From Clostridia bacterium (lineage in GTDB: Bacteria > Bacillota > Clostridia > Oscillospirales > Acutalibacteraceae), in NCBI GenBank assembly GCA_024404015.1, contig JAKSQQ010000005.1, positions 1 to 41,180 of the forward strand: 41,180 bases of DNA, given 5' to 3'. Under the pieces are notes generated by a model, which was not told the origin of the DNA, searched no databases, and saw only the letters and a list, made by a program, of their open reading frames with translations. Both the position numbers and the translations under genes were made by a program. Each line of letters starts with the position of its first letter. Within the stretch, counting starts at the first letter, position 1. This document shows positions 1 to 8,995 of the stretch, in pieces.

Positions 1-1078
1 CTTCGTCAACGAGGTCACAAGCGATTTTGAGAGCTGCCTGAGCTGTTCTCTTACCATTACGGCACTGGAGCATGTAAAGCTTGCCGTTTTCAACGGTGAA
101 TTCCATATCCTGCATATCTCTGTAATGGTCTTCAAGAAGAGCGCATACCTTTACGAACTGAGCGTATGCTTCGGGGAAGAGCTTTTCCATCTCAGCGATG
201 GGCATGGGAGTACGAACGCCTGCAACAACGTCCTCGCCCTGAGCGTTTGTAAGGAACTCACCCATGAGTTTCTTTTCGCCGGTAGCGGGGTCTCTTGTGA
301 ATGCAACGCCTGTACCTGAATTGTCGTTAAGGTTACCGAATACCATGGGCATTACGTTAACTGCGGTACCCCATGAATAGGGAATATCGTTGTCACGACG
401 GTAAACGTTTGCTCTGGGGTTATCCCATGATTTGAATACTGCTTCGATAGCGAGCTTAAGCTGTTCAACGGGGTCTGAGGGGAAGTCCTGACCGAGCTGA
501 TTCTTATATTCTGCCTTGAACTGACCTGCAAGTTCCTTGAGGTCTGCAGCGGTAAGTTCAACGTCAAACTTAACGCCTTTCTTGGCTTTCATTTCGTCGA
601 TGAGCTGTTCAAAATACTTCTTGCCGACTTCCATAACTACGTCGGAGAACATCTGAATGAATCTTCTGTATGAGTCGTATACGAATCTCTCAAACTTGGG
701 ATCGGGGTTGCCTGCGATCATAGCGGCAACAACGTCGTCATTAAGACCGAGGTTGAGGATGGTGTCCATCATACCGGGCATGGAAGCACGTGCACCTGAA
801 CGAACGGAAACAAGAAGAGGATTCTTGAGGTCGCCGAACTTTTTGCCGTTTGCTTCTTCCATAAGCTTAACGTATGACATAGCTTCAGCCATGATTTCAT
901 CGTTAATCTTTCTGCCGTCTTCGTAATACTGAGTACAAGCTTCTGTGGAAATTGTGAAGCCGAAGGGAACGGGGAGACCGATGTTTGTCATCTCAGCGAG
1001 GTTTGCACCTTTACCGCCGAGGAGCTCTCTCATGGTAGCGTTACCTTCTTTGAATGAGTAACAATACTTGTGTGCCAT
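1..1078 (-). CDS. ppdK: Pyruvate, phosphate dikinase, N-terminal part (cut by window edge)
   Basis: This is the first 359 residues of pyruvate phosphate dikinase, which interconverts pyruvate, ATP and phosphate with PEP, AMP and pyrophosphate. In anaerobic Firmicutes it links glycolysis and gluconeogenesis in the cytosol. The glycine-rich GGKGANLAEM stretch (about residues 21-30) and the SVRSGARASMPGMMDT stretch (about 91-106) are the ATP-grasp nucleotide-binding motifs of the family. MLQCRNGKRT near residue 340 closes that domain. The start ATG at 1078 has a GGAGG ribosome site 8 bases upstream and the usual family N-terminus. Family members are about 875 residues long, so about 60 percent of the gene, including the phosphohistidine and PEP/pyruvate domains, lies beyond base 1. 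A consensus promoter lies just upstream. Confidence 0.96.
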   Translation of the reverse strand, partial: MAHKYCYSFKEGNATMRELLGGKGANLAEMTNIGLPVPFGFTISTEACTQYYEDGRKINDEIMAEAMSYVKLMEEANGKKFGDLKNPLLVSVRSGARASMPGMMDTILNLGLNDDVVAAMIAGNPDPKFERFVYDSYRRFIQMFSDVVMEVGKKYFEQLIDEMKAKKGVKFDVELTAADLKELAGQFKAEYKNQLGQDFPSDPVEQLKLAIEAVFKSWDNPRANVYRRDNDIPYSWGTAVNVMPMVFGNLNDNSGTGVAFTRDPATGEKKLMGEFLTNAQGEDVVAGVRTPMPIAEMEKLFPEAYAQFVKVCALLEDHYRDMQDMEFTVENGKLYMLQCRNGKRTAQAALKIACDLVDE

Positions 1079-1127
1079 TGGATATCTACCTCCAAAAAAT
1101 ATAGTTTTTTAGTTTTGACCAAAAGCC

Positions 1128-1156
1128 ATTATAACAGAATAATATACACTTGTCTA
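1128..1156 (-). promoter_or_regulatory. Sigma-A-type promoter of ppdK
   Basis: Read on the minus strand, TAGACA (1156-1151) and a perfect TATAAT (1133-1128) are separated by 17 bases. They lie about 50 bases upstream of the ppdK start codon. The score is by eye only. Confidence 0.75.
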
Positions 1157-1335
1157 TATAAATATTAAGAAAAGCGAAATCTATTTGATTGGCTTTTTTG
1201 TTTACAATAAACAAACGGAACGGGGGCTGAAGCTGTCGGAAATACGGAGAGGAGGAAACGCTTTATGGGAAGGACATATTGTTAATTCGGCATTTTGCTG
1301 AATTTCAATGCGGGCTTTTTGTGTATAGTATCCTA
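1157..1335. other. Intergenic stretch with no assigned gene
   Basis: This lies between the divergent ppdK and zinc-ribbon genes. It holds no convincing gene or strong hairpin. A GGAGG followed by a six-codon ATG frame (ATG at 1265, peptide MGRTYC) is visible on the plus strand but is too short to support on its own. Confidence 0.4.
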
Positions 1336-1364
1336 TTGAATCAAGGATTTCTTTATGATAAAAT
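1336..1364 (+). promoter_or_regulatory. Probable sigma-A-type promoter of the zinc-ribbon membrane protein gene
   Basis: TTGAAT (1336-1341) and TAAAAT (1359-1364) are separated by 17 bases and lie about 40 bases upstream of the start at 1403. The match is good but not perfect. Confidence 0.55.
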
Positions 1365-1402
1365 AAATTGTCAATTTTTACTCTACGATGGGAGAAAATG
1401 CT

Positions 1403-2332
1403 ATGGCAAACTGTCCTGCATGCGGTAAGCATCTTAAATTAACCGATTATAAACCCAACTGCCCTTATTGCGGCGTCAATATACCTTATTACAACATTGA
1501 GGAGCGTCTCCAGGAGGAGGCGGATGTTGCCGAGGTTGAGCACGTAAAGGTACAAAAGAAGATTGACAGACTCAAGGCTTCTTTTGTCGGTTCACCTCTC
1601 ACTATAATCAGAATTTTCCTTTCACTGCTTCCCATCGGAGCTCTTATGCTTCCCCTTTGCTCAATAACCTTCAGCGGTCCCATGATTGAGCAGAGAACCA
1701 CCGATGTGAATGCGATATTCCTTTATGACTACGTTTCAAAGCTCAACTTTGACAATCTCTTTACGATGATTGGTACAAAGCTTGTGGGCGCCGGCTTCAC
1801 GGCTCTTCTCGTAGCCGTTGCCGCTACCCTTCTTTCCGCCGTCATGGTGCTTGTCAGCTTCATTGCTATTACCTGTGCCAACGGCCCCAAGGGTAAAATC
1901 AGAAACATTATCAATAACTGCATAGCAATCGTTTTTGCCGTTATTGCTCCCGTTGCATTTACGAAATTTGCTTCAGCAGTCAATGCCGCATTCCCTCAGT
2001 TCTTCAGCGGTAAAATCGGCGTGGGCATTTTCGTTTATATTGCAACTCTCGTTATCCTTCTTGTTCTTAACATCATTATTGCAAAGAAGAATGAGCCCGT
2101 TAAGTACAAGCAGTGTTACGTGGGCGGCATTCCCGCAGAGGAATATGAAGAAATGATTGCAAACGGCGTTTCCATGGAAGAAATCCACAAGAAGATGGAT
2201 GTAATCCTTGCCAAAAAGGATGCGGAAAGAACTGCCGAGGAAGAAAGAAAAGCAGCCGAGAGAAAGGCAAAGGAAGAGGAAGAACTTGCACGTAAGGCAG
2301 GCGTTACAGCCGAAGACTCAGACAAAGAATAA
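1403..2332 (+). CDS. Zinc-ribbon, multi-pass membrane protein of unknown function
   Basis: Function not recognised. Residues 4-23 carry two CPxC knuckles (C4, C7, C20, C23) typical of a small N-terminal zinc ribbon. About four hydrophobic segments follow (roughly 63-85, 130-160, 175-195 and 203-225). A highly charged Glu/Lys/Ala-rich C-terminal tail of about 60 residues is likely a helix or coiled coil. Such zinc-ribbon-plus-membrane proteins are common and mostly uncharacterised in Firmicutes. I start at ATG 1403 because GGGAG lies 8 bases upstream and the zinc ribbon follows directly. An in-frame ATG at 1388 has no ribosome site. The gene is monocistronic, with its own promoter and a strong terminator. 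Confidence 0.8.
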   Translation: MANCPACGKHLKLTDYKPNCPYCGVNIPYYNIEERLQEEADVAEVEHVKVQKKIDRLKASFVGSPLTIIRIFLSLLPIGALMLPLCSITFSGPMIEQRTTDVNAIFLYDYVSKLNFDNLFTMIGTKLVGAGFTALLVAVAATLLSAVMVLVSFIAITCANGPKGKIRNIINNCIAIVFAVIAPVAFTKFASAVNAAFPQFFSGKIGVGIFVYIATLVILLVLNIIIAKKNEPVKYKQCYVGGIPAEEYEEMIANGVSMEEIHKKMDVILAKKDAERTAEEERKAAERKAKEEEELARKAGVTAEDSDKE

Positions 2333-2344
2333 TCAATAAATCAG

Positions 2345-2371
2345 AAGCACCGCCTATGAGGCGGTGCTTTT
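2345..2371 (+). terminator. Rho-independent terminator
   Basis: A perfect 11-bp stem (AAGCACCGCCT / AGGCGGTGCTT) with a 3-base loop is followed by TTTTCGCTTTTA. It closes the zinc-ribbon gene. The converging lipoprotein gene ends 6 bases further on, so it may use the hairpin too, although its T-run on that strand is poor. Confidence 0.85.
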
Positions 2372-2376
2372 CGCTT

Positions 2377-2769
2377 TTATTGTGTGGGGGGCTCAAACCG
2401 TATTACCCAATAGGTGCCGTTGATAAGAGAGGTGCTGACCACTCTTACGGTCATTTTCTGACCGACTTCAACAATGGGCTTTGAGTCGCTGATAAAATTC
2501 AAATGTTCTCCTGCCTTGTAGATATTGTCGTTTTCGGTTTCGGAATATTTGTAGTCCTTCAGGACAAAATCCACTATCGCTCCGTCAACATCAATACCCT
2601 CGTTAAGGGCTTTTTCAAATTCCTCCGCCGAGGAGTAATGAAGGTATTTTTCTGTCACGCCGTTGGTTGTGGGGTCTTTGGTGGTCAGCAGTATGGTTCT
2701 GCCGTTCCAACAGGAAGCAAGCATTAACGCAAGCGTGAAAATAAGAGCGAGTGAAATCAGCTTTTTCAT
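2377..2769 (-). CDS. Small lipoprotein of unknown function
   Basis: A 130-residue exported lipoprotein. A Lys-Lys start, a hydrophobic run (about residues 5-17) and a LASC lipobox predict lipidation and anchoring on the outer face of the membrane. The mature part is acidic and hydrophilic, with no family I recognise; it ends in a short beta-rich stretch (VGQKMTVRVV). I start at ATG 2769, which has AGAGG 8 bases upstream. The in-frame GTG at 2778 overlaps that ribosome site and is unlikely. It is divergent from the MATE exporter gene, with back-to-back promoters in the 113-base gap. Confidence 0.75.
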   Translation of the reverse strand: MKKLISLALIFTLALMLASCWNGRTILLTTKDPTTNGVTEKYLHYSSAEEFEKALNEGIDVDGAIVDFVLKDYKYSETENDNIYKAGEHLNFISDSKPIVEVGQKMTVRVVSTSLINGTYWVIRFEPPTQ

Positions 2770-2790
2770 ATTTGTCACCTCTGTGCTTTG

Positions 2791-2819
2791 ATAATACTAC
2801 ATTTTTGAAAAAAGGTCAA
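2791..2819 (-). promoter_or_regulatory. Promoter of the small lipoprotein gene
   Basis: On the minus strand, TTGACC (2819-2814) and TATTAT (2796-2791) are separated by 17 bases. Confidence 0.65.
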
Positions 2820-2826
2820 TTTATTG

Positions 2827-2855
2827 TTGACATACCCTTTCAAATTCCTTAAAAT
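2827..2855 (+). promoter_or_regulatory. Promoter of the MATE exporter/EamA transporter pair
   Basis: A perfect TTGACA (2827-2832) and TAAAAT (2850-2855) are separated by 17 bases. They lie 27 bases upstream of the exporter start and only 7 bases from the divergent -35 box, so one bound regulator could affect both genes. Confidence 0.75.
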
Positions 2856-2882
2856 ATCGCTGAATTTGATTTTGGAGACAGT

Positions 2883-4286
2883 ATGCTGATTAAAGAAAAA
2901 TTTGCCTGGAAGGATTTTATCGGCAGGATTATGGTAATTGCCATTCCCGTGGCATTACAGAATCTGCTGACCACCACGGGCTCAATGGTTGATACGATGA
3001 TGATAGCGGCTTTGGGAGAAAATTCCGTTGCCGCCGTGGGACTTTGCGCCCAATACGCCACTCTCATATTTTCCTGCTACTGGGGATTTGTGGGAGGCGG
3101 TATGCTGTTTTTCTCTCAGTATTGGGGGGCAGGGGATGAAAAGGGAATCTGCCGTACCTACGGCACAACCCTCACCTTTATGATGATTGTTGCGGCAGTC
3201 GTAACCACCCTTGCGGCATTCAAGCCCGATTTCATAATGCGTGTATATACGGATAAGCCCGCCATACAGGAAATCGGAATTGAATATCTCAAAGTGGTTT
3301 TTCCCGCCTATCCGTTTCAGATTTTTTCAATGGCAATGAGTGCCATGCTCCGTACTACCGACAGAGTAAAAATTCCTCTTGTGGGCTCAATTGTGTCGGT
3401 ATTTTCCAATATTTTGCTGAACTGGCTTCTCATTGGCGGTAATCTCGGATTCCCCGCTTTGGGAGTAAGAGGCGCCGCCATTGCCACCGCAAGCGCAGCG
3501 GTGATAAATTCACTTACCATTATTGTAATTTGTGCCGTCAGAAAATACCCCTTCCTTTTCAGGTTCCGTGAGCATTTTGACTGGAACGGTGATTCGGTTA
3601 AGGAATATCTAAAAAAGAGTTTCCCCATTATCTGCAATGAGCTTTTCATAGGCATCGGCTTCATGGTCATCAATATGGTGCTCGGAAGACAGCCCGAGGA
3701 GGCAATAGCAGCTCTTGCGGTATTCAGAACTCTTGAGGGACTTGTAATCGCATTCTTTTCCGGCTTTTCAAATGCCGCCTCAATCCTTGTGGGAAACTGT
3801 GTCGGCTCGGGAGAAATCAGAACTGCCTACGAGAGGGCAAAAAGACTTGTTTTCCTTTGCGGTTCGGTAATTGCGATTGTATGTATCGGCATTTTCGTTT
3901 TCCATTCACCCATACTCAGAATTATGCATCTCTCCGGCGAATCCTTCAGAATTTGTACTCAGATGATAGGTGTTTATTCCGTTGCCGCCGTAATCAGAAT
4001 GTGCAACTGGACTCAGAATGATACATACCGTAGTGCAGGGGATACAAAATACGGTACCATCCTTGAAATTGCGTTTCAGTATGGCATGGTGCTGCCATGC
4101 ATAATTCTTGCAGGTCAGGTGCTTCATTTGCCTACGGTACTTGTATTTGCCGCAGCGTATATTGACGAGCCCATCAGATTGGTACTTATGCAGATTCACA
4201 TGTATTCAGGTAAATGGATTCGTCCCGTTACCCCCGAGGGCCGACAGGCATTGCCCGGATTTATGGACGAAAAAAGAAAAAAGTGA
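2883..4286 (+). CDS. MATE-family multidrug/cation exporter
   Basis: A 467-residue inner-membrane protein with about 12 hydrophobic helices, the usual MATE length and topology. The N-terminal half has the family pattern of an alanine/proline helix followed by LLTTTGSMVDTMM and GENSVAAVGLCAQ. The corresponding pseudo-repeat begins near residue 240 (FPIICNELFIGIGFMVINMVLG). MATE proteins export drugs or metabolites in exchange for sodium ions or protons. The substrate cannot be told from sequence. The start ATG is preceded by GGAGA at 5 bases. It is followed after 12 bases by an EamA transporter gene, so the two are probably co-transcribed. Confidence 0.92.
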   Translation: MLIKEKFAWKDFIGRIMVIAIPVALQNLLTTTGSMVDTMMIAALGENSVAAVGLCAQYATLIFSCYWGFVGGGMLFFSQYWGAGDEKGICRTYGTTLTFMMIVAAVVTTLAAFKPDFIMRVYTDKPAIQEIGIEYLKVVFPAYPFQIFSMAMSAMLRTTDRVKIPLVGSIVSVFSNILLNWLLIGGNLGFPALGVRGAAIATASAAVINSLTIIVICAVRKYPFLFRFREHFDWNGDSVKEYLKKSFPIICNELFIGIGFMVINMVLGRQPEEAIAALAVFRTLEGLVIAFFSGFSNAASILVGNCVGSGEIRTAYERAKRLVFLCGSVIAIVCIGIFVFHSPILRIMHLSGESFRICTQMIGVYSVAAVIRMCNWTQNDTYRSAGDTKYGTILEIAFQYGMVLPCIILAGQVLHLPTVLVFAAAYIDEPIRLVLMQIHMYSGKWIRPVTPEGRQALPGFMDEKRKK

Positions 4287-4298
4287 AAGAAGATATCA

Positions 4299-5195
4299 AT
4301 GAATAAAAAAGCCGCATTGTCGGTTATTCTCGCCGGTGCACTGTGGGGAATAATCGCCGTATTCATAAATAATCTTTCCGCGACGGGACTGGACGCCATG
4401 AATATTTCCTTTGTACGTATGTCCGTTTCCGCATCGGTATTTCTGCTGTTTGTTTTGCTGACGGACAGAAGCAAATTGAAAATCAAACTGAAGGATATAT
4501 GGATTTTTGCCTGCACGGGTATAGTCAGCGTGGTAATGTTCAACTGCTGTTATTTCTATACTCTTATTCATTCCCAGGCAAGCGTTGCCGTAGTTCTTCT
4601 CTATACCTCGCCCGCTTTCATATTGCTTCTCTCTGCCGTCTTTTTCAAAGAAAAAATCACTCCGATAAAAGTATCGGCTCTTATTCTTACTCTCTGCGGA
4701 TGCGTTTTTACCGCGGAGCTTATAGGAAGCGGAGCCGGCATTACGCCTTTTATAATGCTTACGGGTATCGGCTCGGGACTTTTTTACGGACTTTATACTA
4801 TTTTCGGCAGAATTGCCCTTAAAAAATACGATAAGGTCACCGTTACGGTCTATACCTTTGTTTTCGGCTTTATCGGCTCACTTTTTGTGGGTAAGCCCGT
4901 TGAAACGGTGACAAAAATCTCCGATAAACCCCAGACGCTGATATGGTGTATCGGAGTTGGAGTAATATGCACCGTACTGCCCTATTTCTTATATACAAGC
5001 GGCTTGCAGAGTCTTGAAAACAGTAAGGCGGCAATCCTTGTGGCAGTTGAGCCCCTTGTGGGAGCGATAATCGGAATGACCGTTTATCACGAATCCCGCG
5101 GCTTACAGAAAATCATCGGTATAATCTGTATTTCCTGTGGGATAATTTTATTGAATCTTCCCGATAAAAAGACAGAAAAAAGTGCTTCGCTGTAA
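4299..5195 (+). CDS. EamA/DMT-superfamily transporter (RhaT/YdcZ type)
   Basis: A 298-residue inner-membrane protein with about ten hydrophobic helices in two EamA repeats, which is the standard size for drug/metabolite transporters. The first repeat begins ALWGIIAVFINNLSATGLD. The second repeat contains the typical end of the fold (LENSKAAILVAVEPLVGAIIG). The substrate is unknown. The start at 4299 has a modest GAAAGAAG ribosome site. It is probably translated from the same message as the MATE exporter. The stop codon lies inside the terminator hairpin. Confidence 0.9.
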   Translation: MNKKAALSVILAGALWGIIAVFINNLSATGLDAMNISFVRMSVSASVFLLFVLLTDRSKLKIKLKDIWIFACTGIVSVVMFNCCYFYTLIHSQASVAVVLLYTSPAFILLLSAVFFKEKITPIKVSALILTLCGCVFTAELIGSGAGITPFIMLTGIGSGLFYGLYTIFGRIALKKYDKVTVTVYTFVFGFIGSLFVGKPVETVTKISDKPQTLIWCIGVGVICTVLPYFLYTSGLQSLENSKAAILVAVEPLVGAIIGMTVYHESRGLQKIIGIICISCGIILLNLPDKKTEKSASL

Positions 5196-5218
5196 TCACA
5201 GTGAAGCACTTTGTGTTT
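5180..5218. terminator. Bidirectional terminator containing a stop codon
   Basis: A 14-bp stem (AAGTGCTTC plus GCTGT, pairing with ACAGT plus GAAGCACTT, one G-T pair) has a 4-base loop. The TAA of the EamA gene sits in the loop. A T-run follows on the plus strand (TGTGTTTT) and a better one on the minus strand (TTTTTTCTG). It therefore serves both the transporter pair and fucI. Confidence 0.8.
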
Positions 5219-5230
5219 TGGCTTATGAAA

Positions 5231-7036
5231 TTATTTGATGTAGAGAGGGCCGTAGGTCTTGCATGCTCTGAAATCAGCACCCTCAAGATCCTTTGTGCCG
5301 AATGCACCCCAGCAAGCGGGACGGAAAATCTTTTCGTCGGGAACGTTGTGGAGAGCAACGGGGATACGGAGCATTGATGCCATTGTGATAATGTCGGCAC
5401 CGATGTGACCATAGGAAATAGCACCGTGATTTGCACCCCAGTTATTCATCAGGTCGTAAGCGGAATTGAATGCCGCGCCGCCTGCTTCGCCGCATCTGGG
5501 AGTGAACCATGTGCAGGGCCATGTATAGTCTGTTCTCTTCCAGAGAACGTCGGAAACCTCGTCGGGAAGGTTAACTGTCCAGCCCTCACAGATCTGGAGA
5601 ACGGGGCCGAGACCCTTGACGATGTTAAGTCTTATCATTGTAGCGGGCATTTCTGCACGGGTAAGGAAGCGTGATGAGAATCCGCCGCCGCGGAAGTAAC
5701 CGTTATCTGCTGCGTTCCAGGTGGTAGCTGCAAGAATCTTTTTACGGTCAGCCGCAGTAACCTCGTACCAGGGCTTCATAATGCCGTTGCCGTTCTTATC
5801 CTTCATTTCACCGCAGGCATCAAGGCAGCACGCACCGGAGTTGATAAGGTGGATAAATCCGCCTGCTTCCTTTGCGTGACCTTCAAGCTCATAGCCGGTT
5901 ACTCTCTTAACGGAGTCTGCGTTCCAGCAGGTACGTACGTCTGCAAACATCTGGGGCTTGTTTGTAAGAAGCTTCATGAAGAGCATACCCAGACCGTTGA
6001 GTGTATCATTTTCTGTTGCGAGGATGTAGGGCTCTCTTGTTCCGTTCCAGTCAAAGCTGGTGTTGAGAAGTGCCTCTGCAAAGTCAGCGTTGGGATAGAA
6101 GTCTGTCCACTGTCTCTGGCCCTGGAAGCCGGCGGCGATTGCATTGTGACCGACCATTTCTTCCTCTCTGCCCTTGGGAAGCTTGGGATTGCCGTTCATA
6201 AGGTCCTTGATGATGCACATCATCTTGACTGTGAATTCCCAATCCTTTTCCTTCTGTTCTGCGCTCTTGCGAACGAACTTGGGGTTCTTGTCGAAGCCCT
6301 CGGGACAGTTTTCCTTTGTCCACTTGAGTGCCTTCTGGAATTCCTTTTCGTCGTAGATGCCTTCGGTCATTCTGCGGATGATTTCAACCTCATCAACGGA
6401 TTCAACTCTCATGCCGAGATAACCCTCGATGAAATCGGGGTTGATTGTTGAACCGGCAATGCCCATGCAGATTGAGCCGATCTGAAGATATGACTTGCCT
6501 CTCATTGTTGCAACTGCAACGGCTGAACGGGCAAAACGAAGAAGCTTTTCTTCTACGTCAGCGGGTATTGTTGTATCGTCTGCATCAAGTACGTCTTTGC
6601 CGTAGATACCGAATGCGGGAAGACCCTTCTGTGCGTGAGCGGCAAGAACGGATGCAAGGTAAACGGCGCCGGGTCTTTCGGTTGCATTGAAGCCCCATAC
6701 GCCCTTGATTGTGTTGGGATCCATGTCCATTGTTTCTGAGCCGTAGCACCAGCAGGGAGTAACGGAAAGAGTAATGTCAACGCCTTCCTTCTTGAACTTT
6801 GCTGCGCAGGCGGCTGCCTCTGCAACACGGCCGATGGAGGTGTCGGCGATAACAACCTTAACGGGCTCGCCGTTTGAATACTTAAGGTTTTCCTCAAAGA
6901 GCTTCTTTGCGCTGAGTGCCATGCCCATTGTCTGCTCTTCAAGGGATTCTCTTACCTTAAGAGGTCCTCTTCTGCCGTCAATGATGGGACGGATGCCGAT
7001 TACGGGATAATCGCCGATAAGTCTGCTTTTTGCCAT
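5231..7036 (-). CDS. fucI: L-fucose isomerase
   Basis: Converts L-fucose to L-fuculose in the cytosol, the first step of fucose breakdown. The 601-residue length fits the family (E. coli enzyme about 591). The manganese/catalytic residues can be placed: Glu342 in ATENDTLNG, Asp366 in ADVRTCW and His537 in NWGANHG, matching E. coli E337, D361 and H528. The start ATG has AAGGAAG upstream. It lies 33 bases after the kinase and fucU genes and is the last gene of a long co-oriented run. D-arabinose isomerase activity is also known in this family, but the neighbouring fucU favours fucose. Confidence 0.95.
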   Translation of the reverse strand: MAKSRLIGDYPVIGIRPIIDGRRGPLKVRESLEEQTMGMALSAKKLFEENLKYSNGEPVKVVIADTSIGRVAEAAACAAKFKKEGVDITLSVTPCWCYGSETMDMDPNTIKGVWGFNATERPGAVYLASVLAAHAQKGLPAFGIYGKDVLDADDTTIPADVEEKLLRFARSAVAVATMRGKSYLQIGSICMGIAGSTINPDFIEGYLGMRVESVDEVEIIRRMTEGIYDEKEFQKALKWTKENCPEGFDKNPKFVRKSAEQKEKDWEFTVKMMCIIKDLMNGNPKLPKGREEEMVGHNAIAAGFQGQRQWTDFYPNADFAEALLNTSFDWNGTREPYILATENDTLNGLGMLFMKLLTNKPQMFADVRTCWNADSVKRVTGYELEGHAKEAGGFIHLINSGACCLDACGEMKDKNGNGIMKPWYEVTAADRKKILAATTWNAADNGYFRGGGFSSRFLTRAEMPATMIRLNIVKGLGPVLQICEGWTVNLPDEVSDVLWKRTDYTWPCTWFTPRCGEAGGAAFNSAYDLMNNWGANHGAISYGHIGADIITMASMLRIPVALHNVPDEKIFRPACWGAFGTKDLEGADFRACKTYGPLYIK

Positions 7037-7069
7037 ATTATTACTTCCTTTCGAATAATAATTACAGTT

Positions 7070-8539
7070 TTATTCAGTGACCTTGAGGAATCTTTCGTAT
7101 GCCTTTGACCAGGCATCGGAATCCACGGGGTCAAAAATTTTAAGCGATTCGCTGTTTGCTATGATTTTTCTTGCCTCGGCAACTGTTTTTACACAGTCCT
7201 GAGCCAGAAGCTGAACGGCTATGTTGCCAAGCACGGTGGCCTCAATGGGACCCGCCTTAACGGTAACACCGCAGGATGAAGCGGTCATTCTGCAAAGCAG
7301 ACCGTCCTTTACTCCTCCGCCGATAACGTGAATGCAGGGATAGTCCTTGCCGGTACAGTCCTTGATTTTGTCAAAGGTCATTCTGTACTTCATTGCAAGA
7401 CTTTCATAGATACAGCGCATTATTTCACCTGCGGTTTCGGGAACAAACTGACCTGTTCTGCGGCAGTATTCACGAACTCTGCCGGGAATGTCGCCCATAG
7501 GTGTAAATTCGGGTGAATCCGGGTCTATGAAGCATTTGAAGGGCTCTGCTTCAAGAGCAAGCTTTTCAAGGTCCGCATAGGAATAGTTTTCACCGTGTCT
7601 GCCCCAATGACGTCTGCTCTCCTGAATGAGCCAAAGGCCGATGATGTTTTTGAGGAAGCCGGTTTTGCCCTCGCATCCGCCCTCGTTGGTGATATTCATT
7701 TCAAGGGATTTTTCGTTTACAATTGGGGTATCAAGCTCCGTTCCGAAAAGGGACCAGGTACCGCTTGAAAGGAAGATGAAGTCTTCGCTCTCGGCGGGTA
7801 CTGCGGTAATGGCACTTTGAGTGTCGTGACCACATACGGAGATTACTTTTTTATCCTCATCAAGTCCGCATTCCGCTTTTACTTCGTCGGAAAGCTTACG
7901 GATTACGGTGCCGGGAAGCGAAATCTTACCCATAAGCCGTTTGGGAATACCCAGCTTATCAAAGACCTCGTCGCACCAGTCGTGAGTGTTGATATCAACA
8001 AGCTGTGAGGTGGTTGCGATGGAGTATTCCGTTGCCTTTTCCCCCGTAAGCATATAGGCAAATAAATCCGGCATAAAGAGAATGCTCTCCGCTCTTTCAA
8101 GCATATGAGGTCTGTATTTTTTCAGAGAATAAAGCTGGAATACGGTATTCAGCTCCATGAACTGAATGCCCGTGAGATTATAGAATTTTTCTTTGGGAAG
8201 CAGGTTGAAGGAATCCTCAACAAGTCCCTTTGTACGCAGGTCACGGTAGTGAACGGGGTTTTCCATAAGCTTTCCTTCGCCGTCAATCAGGCCGAAGTCA
8301 ACACCCCAGGTGTCGATACCGACGGAGTCAAAGCCGCCTGCCGCATTTGCTTTGATTATACCCTGCTTGATTTCGTGGAAAAGGCGAAGCACATCCCAAT
8401 ATACCGTACCGTTGACGGTTACGGGGTCATTGGTGAAACGGTGTACCTCTTCAAGAGTAATTTTTTCACCGTCAAAGGAGCCCAGGATGGCTCTGCCGCC
8501 GGATGCACCGAAGTCAATGGCAAGTACACGTTTAATCAC
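7070..8539 (-). CDS. FGGY sugar kinase, rhamnulokinase-like, probable L-fuculokinase
   Basis: A 489-residue FGGY-family carbohydrate kinase. The phosphate-binding start (DFGASGGRAILG), the GVDFGLID signature and CGHDTQSAI with the catalytic Asp look most like rhamnulokinase (RhaB). Placed between fucI and fucU, it most likely phosphorylates L-fuculose at O1 to give L-fuculose-1-phosphate. Activity on rhamnulose is also possible. It starts at GTG 8539, and the GTGA overlaps the fucU stop by 4 bases, so translation is coupled. There is no aldolase gene next to it. Confidence 0.88.
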   Translation of the reverse strand: MIKRVLAIDFGASGGRAILGSFDGEKITLEEVHRFTNDPVTVNGTVYWDVLRLFHEIKQGIIKANAAGGFDSVGIDTWGVDFGLIDGEGKLMENPVHYRDLRTKGLVEDSFNLLPKEKFYNLTGIQFMELNTVFQLYSLKKYRPHMLERAESILFMPDLFAYMLTGEKATEYSIATTSQLVDINTHDWCDEVFDKLGIPKRLMGKISLPGTVIRKLSDEVKAECGLDEDKKVISVCGHDTQSAITAVPAESEDFIFLSSGTWSLFGTELDTPIVNEKSLEMNITNEGGCEGKTGFLKNIIGLWLIQESRRHWGRHGENYSYADLEKLALEAEPFKCFIDPDSPEFTPMGDIPGRVREYCRRTGQFVPETAGEIMRCIYESLAMKYRMTFDKIKDCTGKDYPCIHVIGGGVKDGLLCRMTASSCGVTVKAGPIEATVLGNIAVQLLAQDCVKTVAEARKIIANSESLKIFDPVDSDAWSKAYERFLKVTE

Positions 8540-8961
8540 TGTATAACAACGCCCTTCTTGAGAATGATATTTGCGTAGATTGCGGTTTCGCCGGTTGCCA
8601 CAACGGCATAGGCCTTCTTTGCTCTTTCATAGAATGCAAAGCGTTCCACAAGTTCGAATTCCTTTGCACCCTCATTTTCCTCAACGGTCTTTTCATAATC
8701 GGACCAGATGGGAGGAAGATTGTCAGAGTCGCCGTTATCCATAAGGGCAACGGGAGCGTCAACGTAGGTGTCAAGGGGCATGAGCTTGAGAATGGCGTCA
8801 ACTATTTCGTTTACACCGTGACCGTCAAGGCGTACAAGACGCTGTGCAACGGAGGCGGCGGGGAAATTACCGTCACCGATTACGATTTCGTCACCGTGAC
8901 CCATTTCCATAAGAATTTTAAGCAGCTCGGGAGAAATAATGGGAGAAATGTTTTTTAACAT
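8536..8961 (-). CDS. fucU: L-fucose mutarotase (RbsD/FucU family)
   Basis: A 141-residue RbsD/FucU protein that interconverts the alpha and beta anomers of L-fucose for the isomerase. The family signature MGHGDEIVIGDGNFPA includes His22 and Asp24. A second conserved stretch (RLDGHGVNEI) and the YANIILKKGVV end are also present. I start at ATG 8961, with AGAGGAAAAG just upstream. The in-frame GTG at 8979 lies before that ribosome site. It overlaps the kinase gene by 4 bases and follows asnS after 34 bases. Confidence 0.92.
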   Translation of the reverse strand: MLKNISPIISPELLKILMEMGHGDEIVIGDGNFPAASVAQRLVRLDGHGVNEIVDAILKLMPLDTYVDAPVALMDNGDSDNLPPIWSDYEKTVEENEGAKEFELVERFAFYERAKKAYAVVATGETAIYANIILKKGVVIQ

Positions 8962-8995
8962 AATCTTTTCCTCTTTCACGCCTTACGGCAATTTA

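Noticed and set aside
1265..1285. Six-codon frame (MGRTYC) with a good GGAGG upstream, as a possible leader peptide
   Set aside because: No regulatory codons, no clear terminator/antiterminator pair after it, and such short frames are expected by chance.
2345..2371. Perfect inverted repeat as a possible transposon end
   Set aside because: It is followed by a T-run right after a stop codon, has no partner copy and no transposase, so it is a terminator.
5849..6451. 200-codon plus-strand open frame opposite fucI
   Set aside because: It lies wholly within the antisense of fucI, which has conserved catalytic residues; the product is Cys/Val-rich without any recognisable domain and has no ribosome site.
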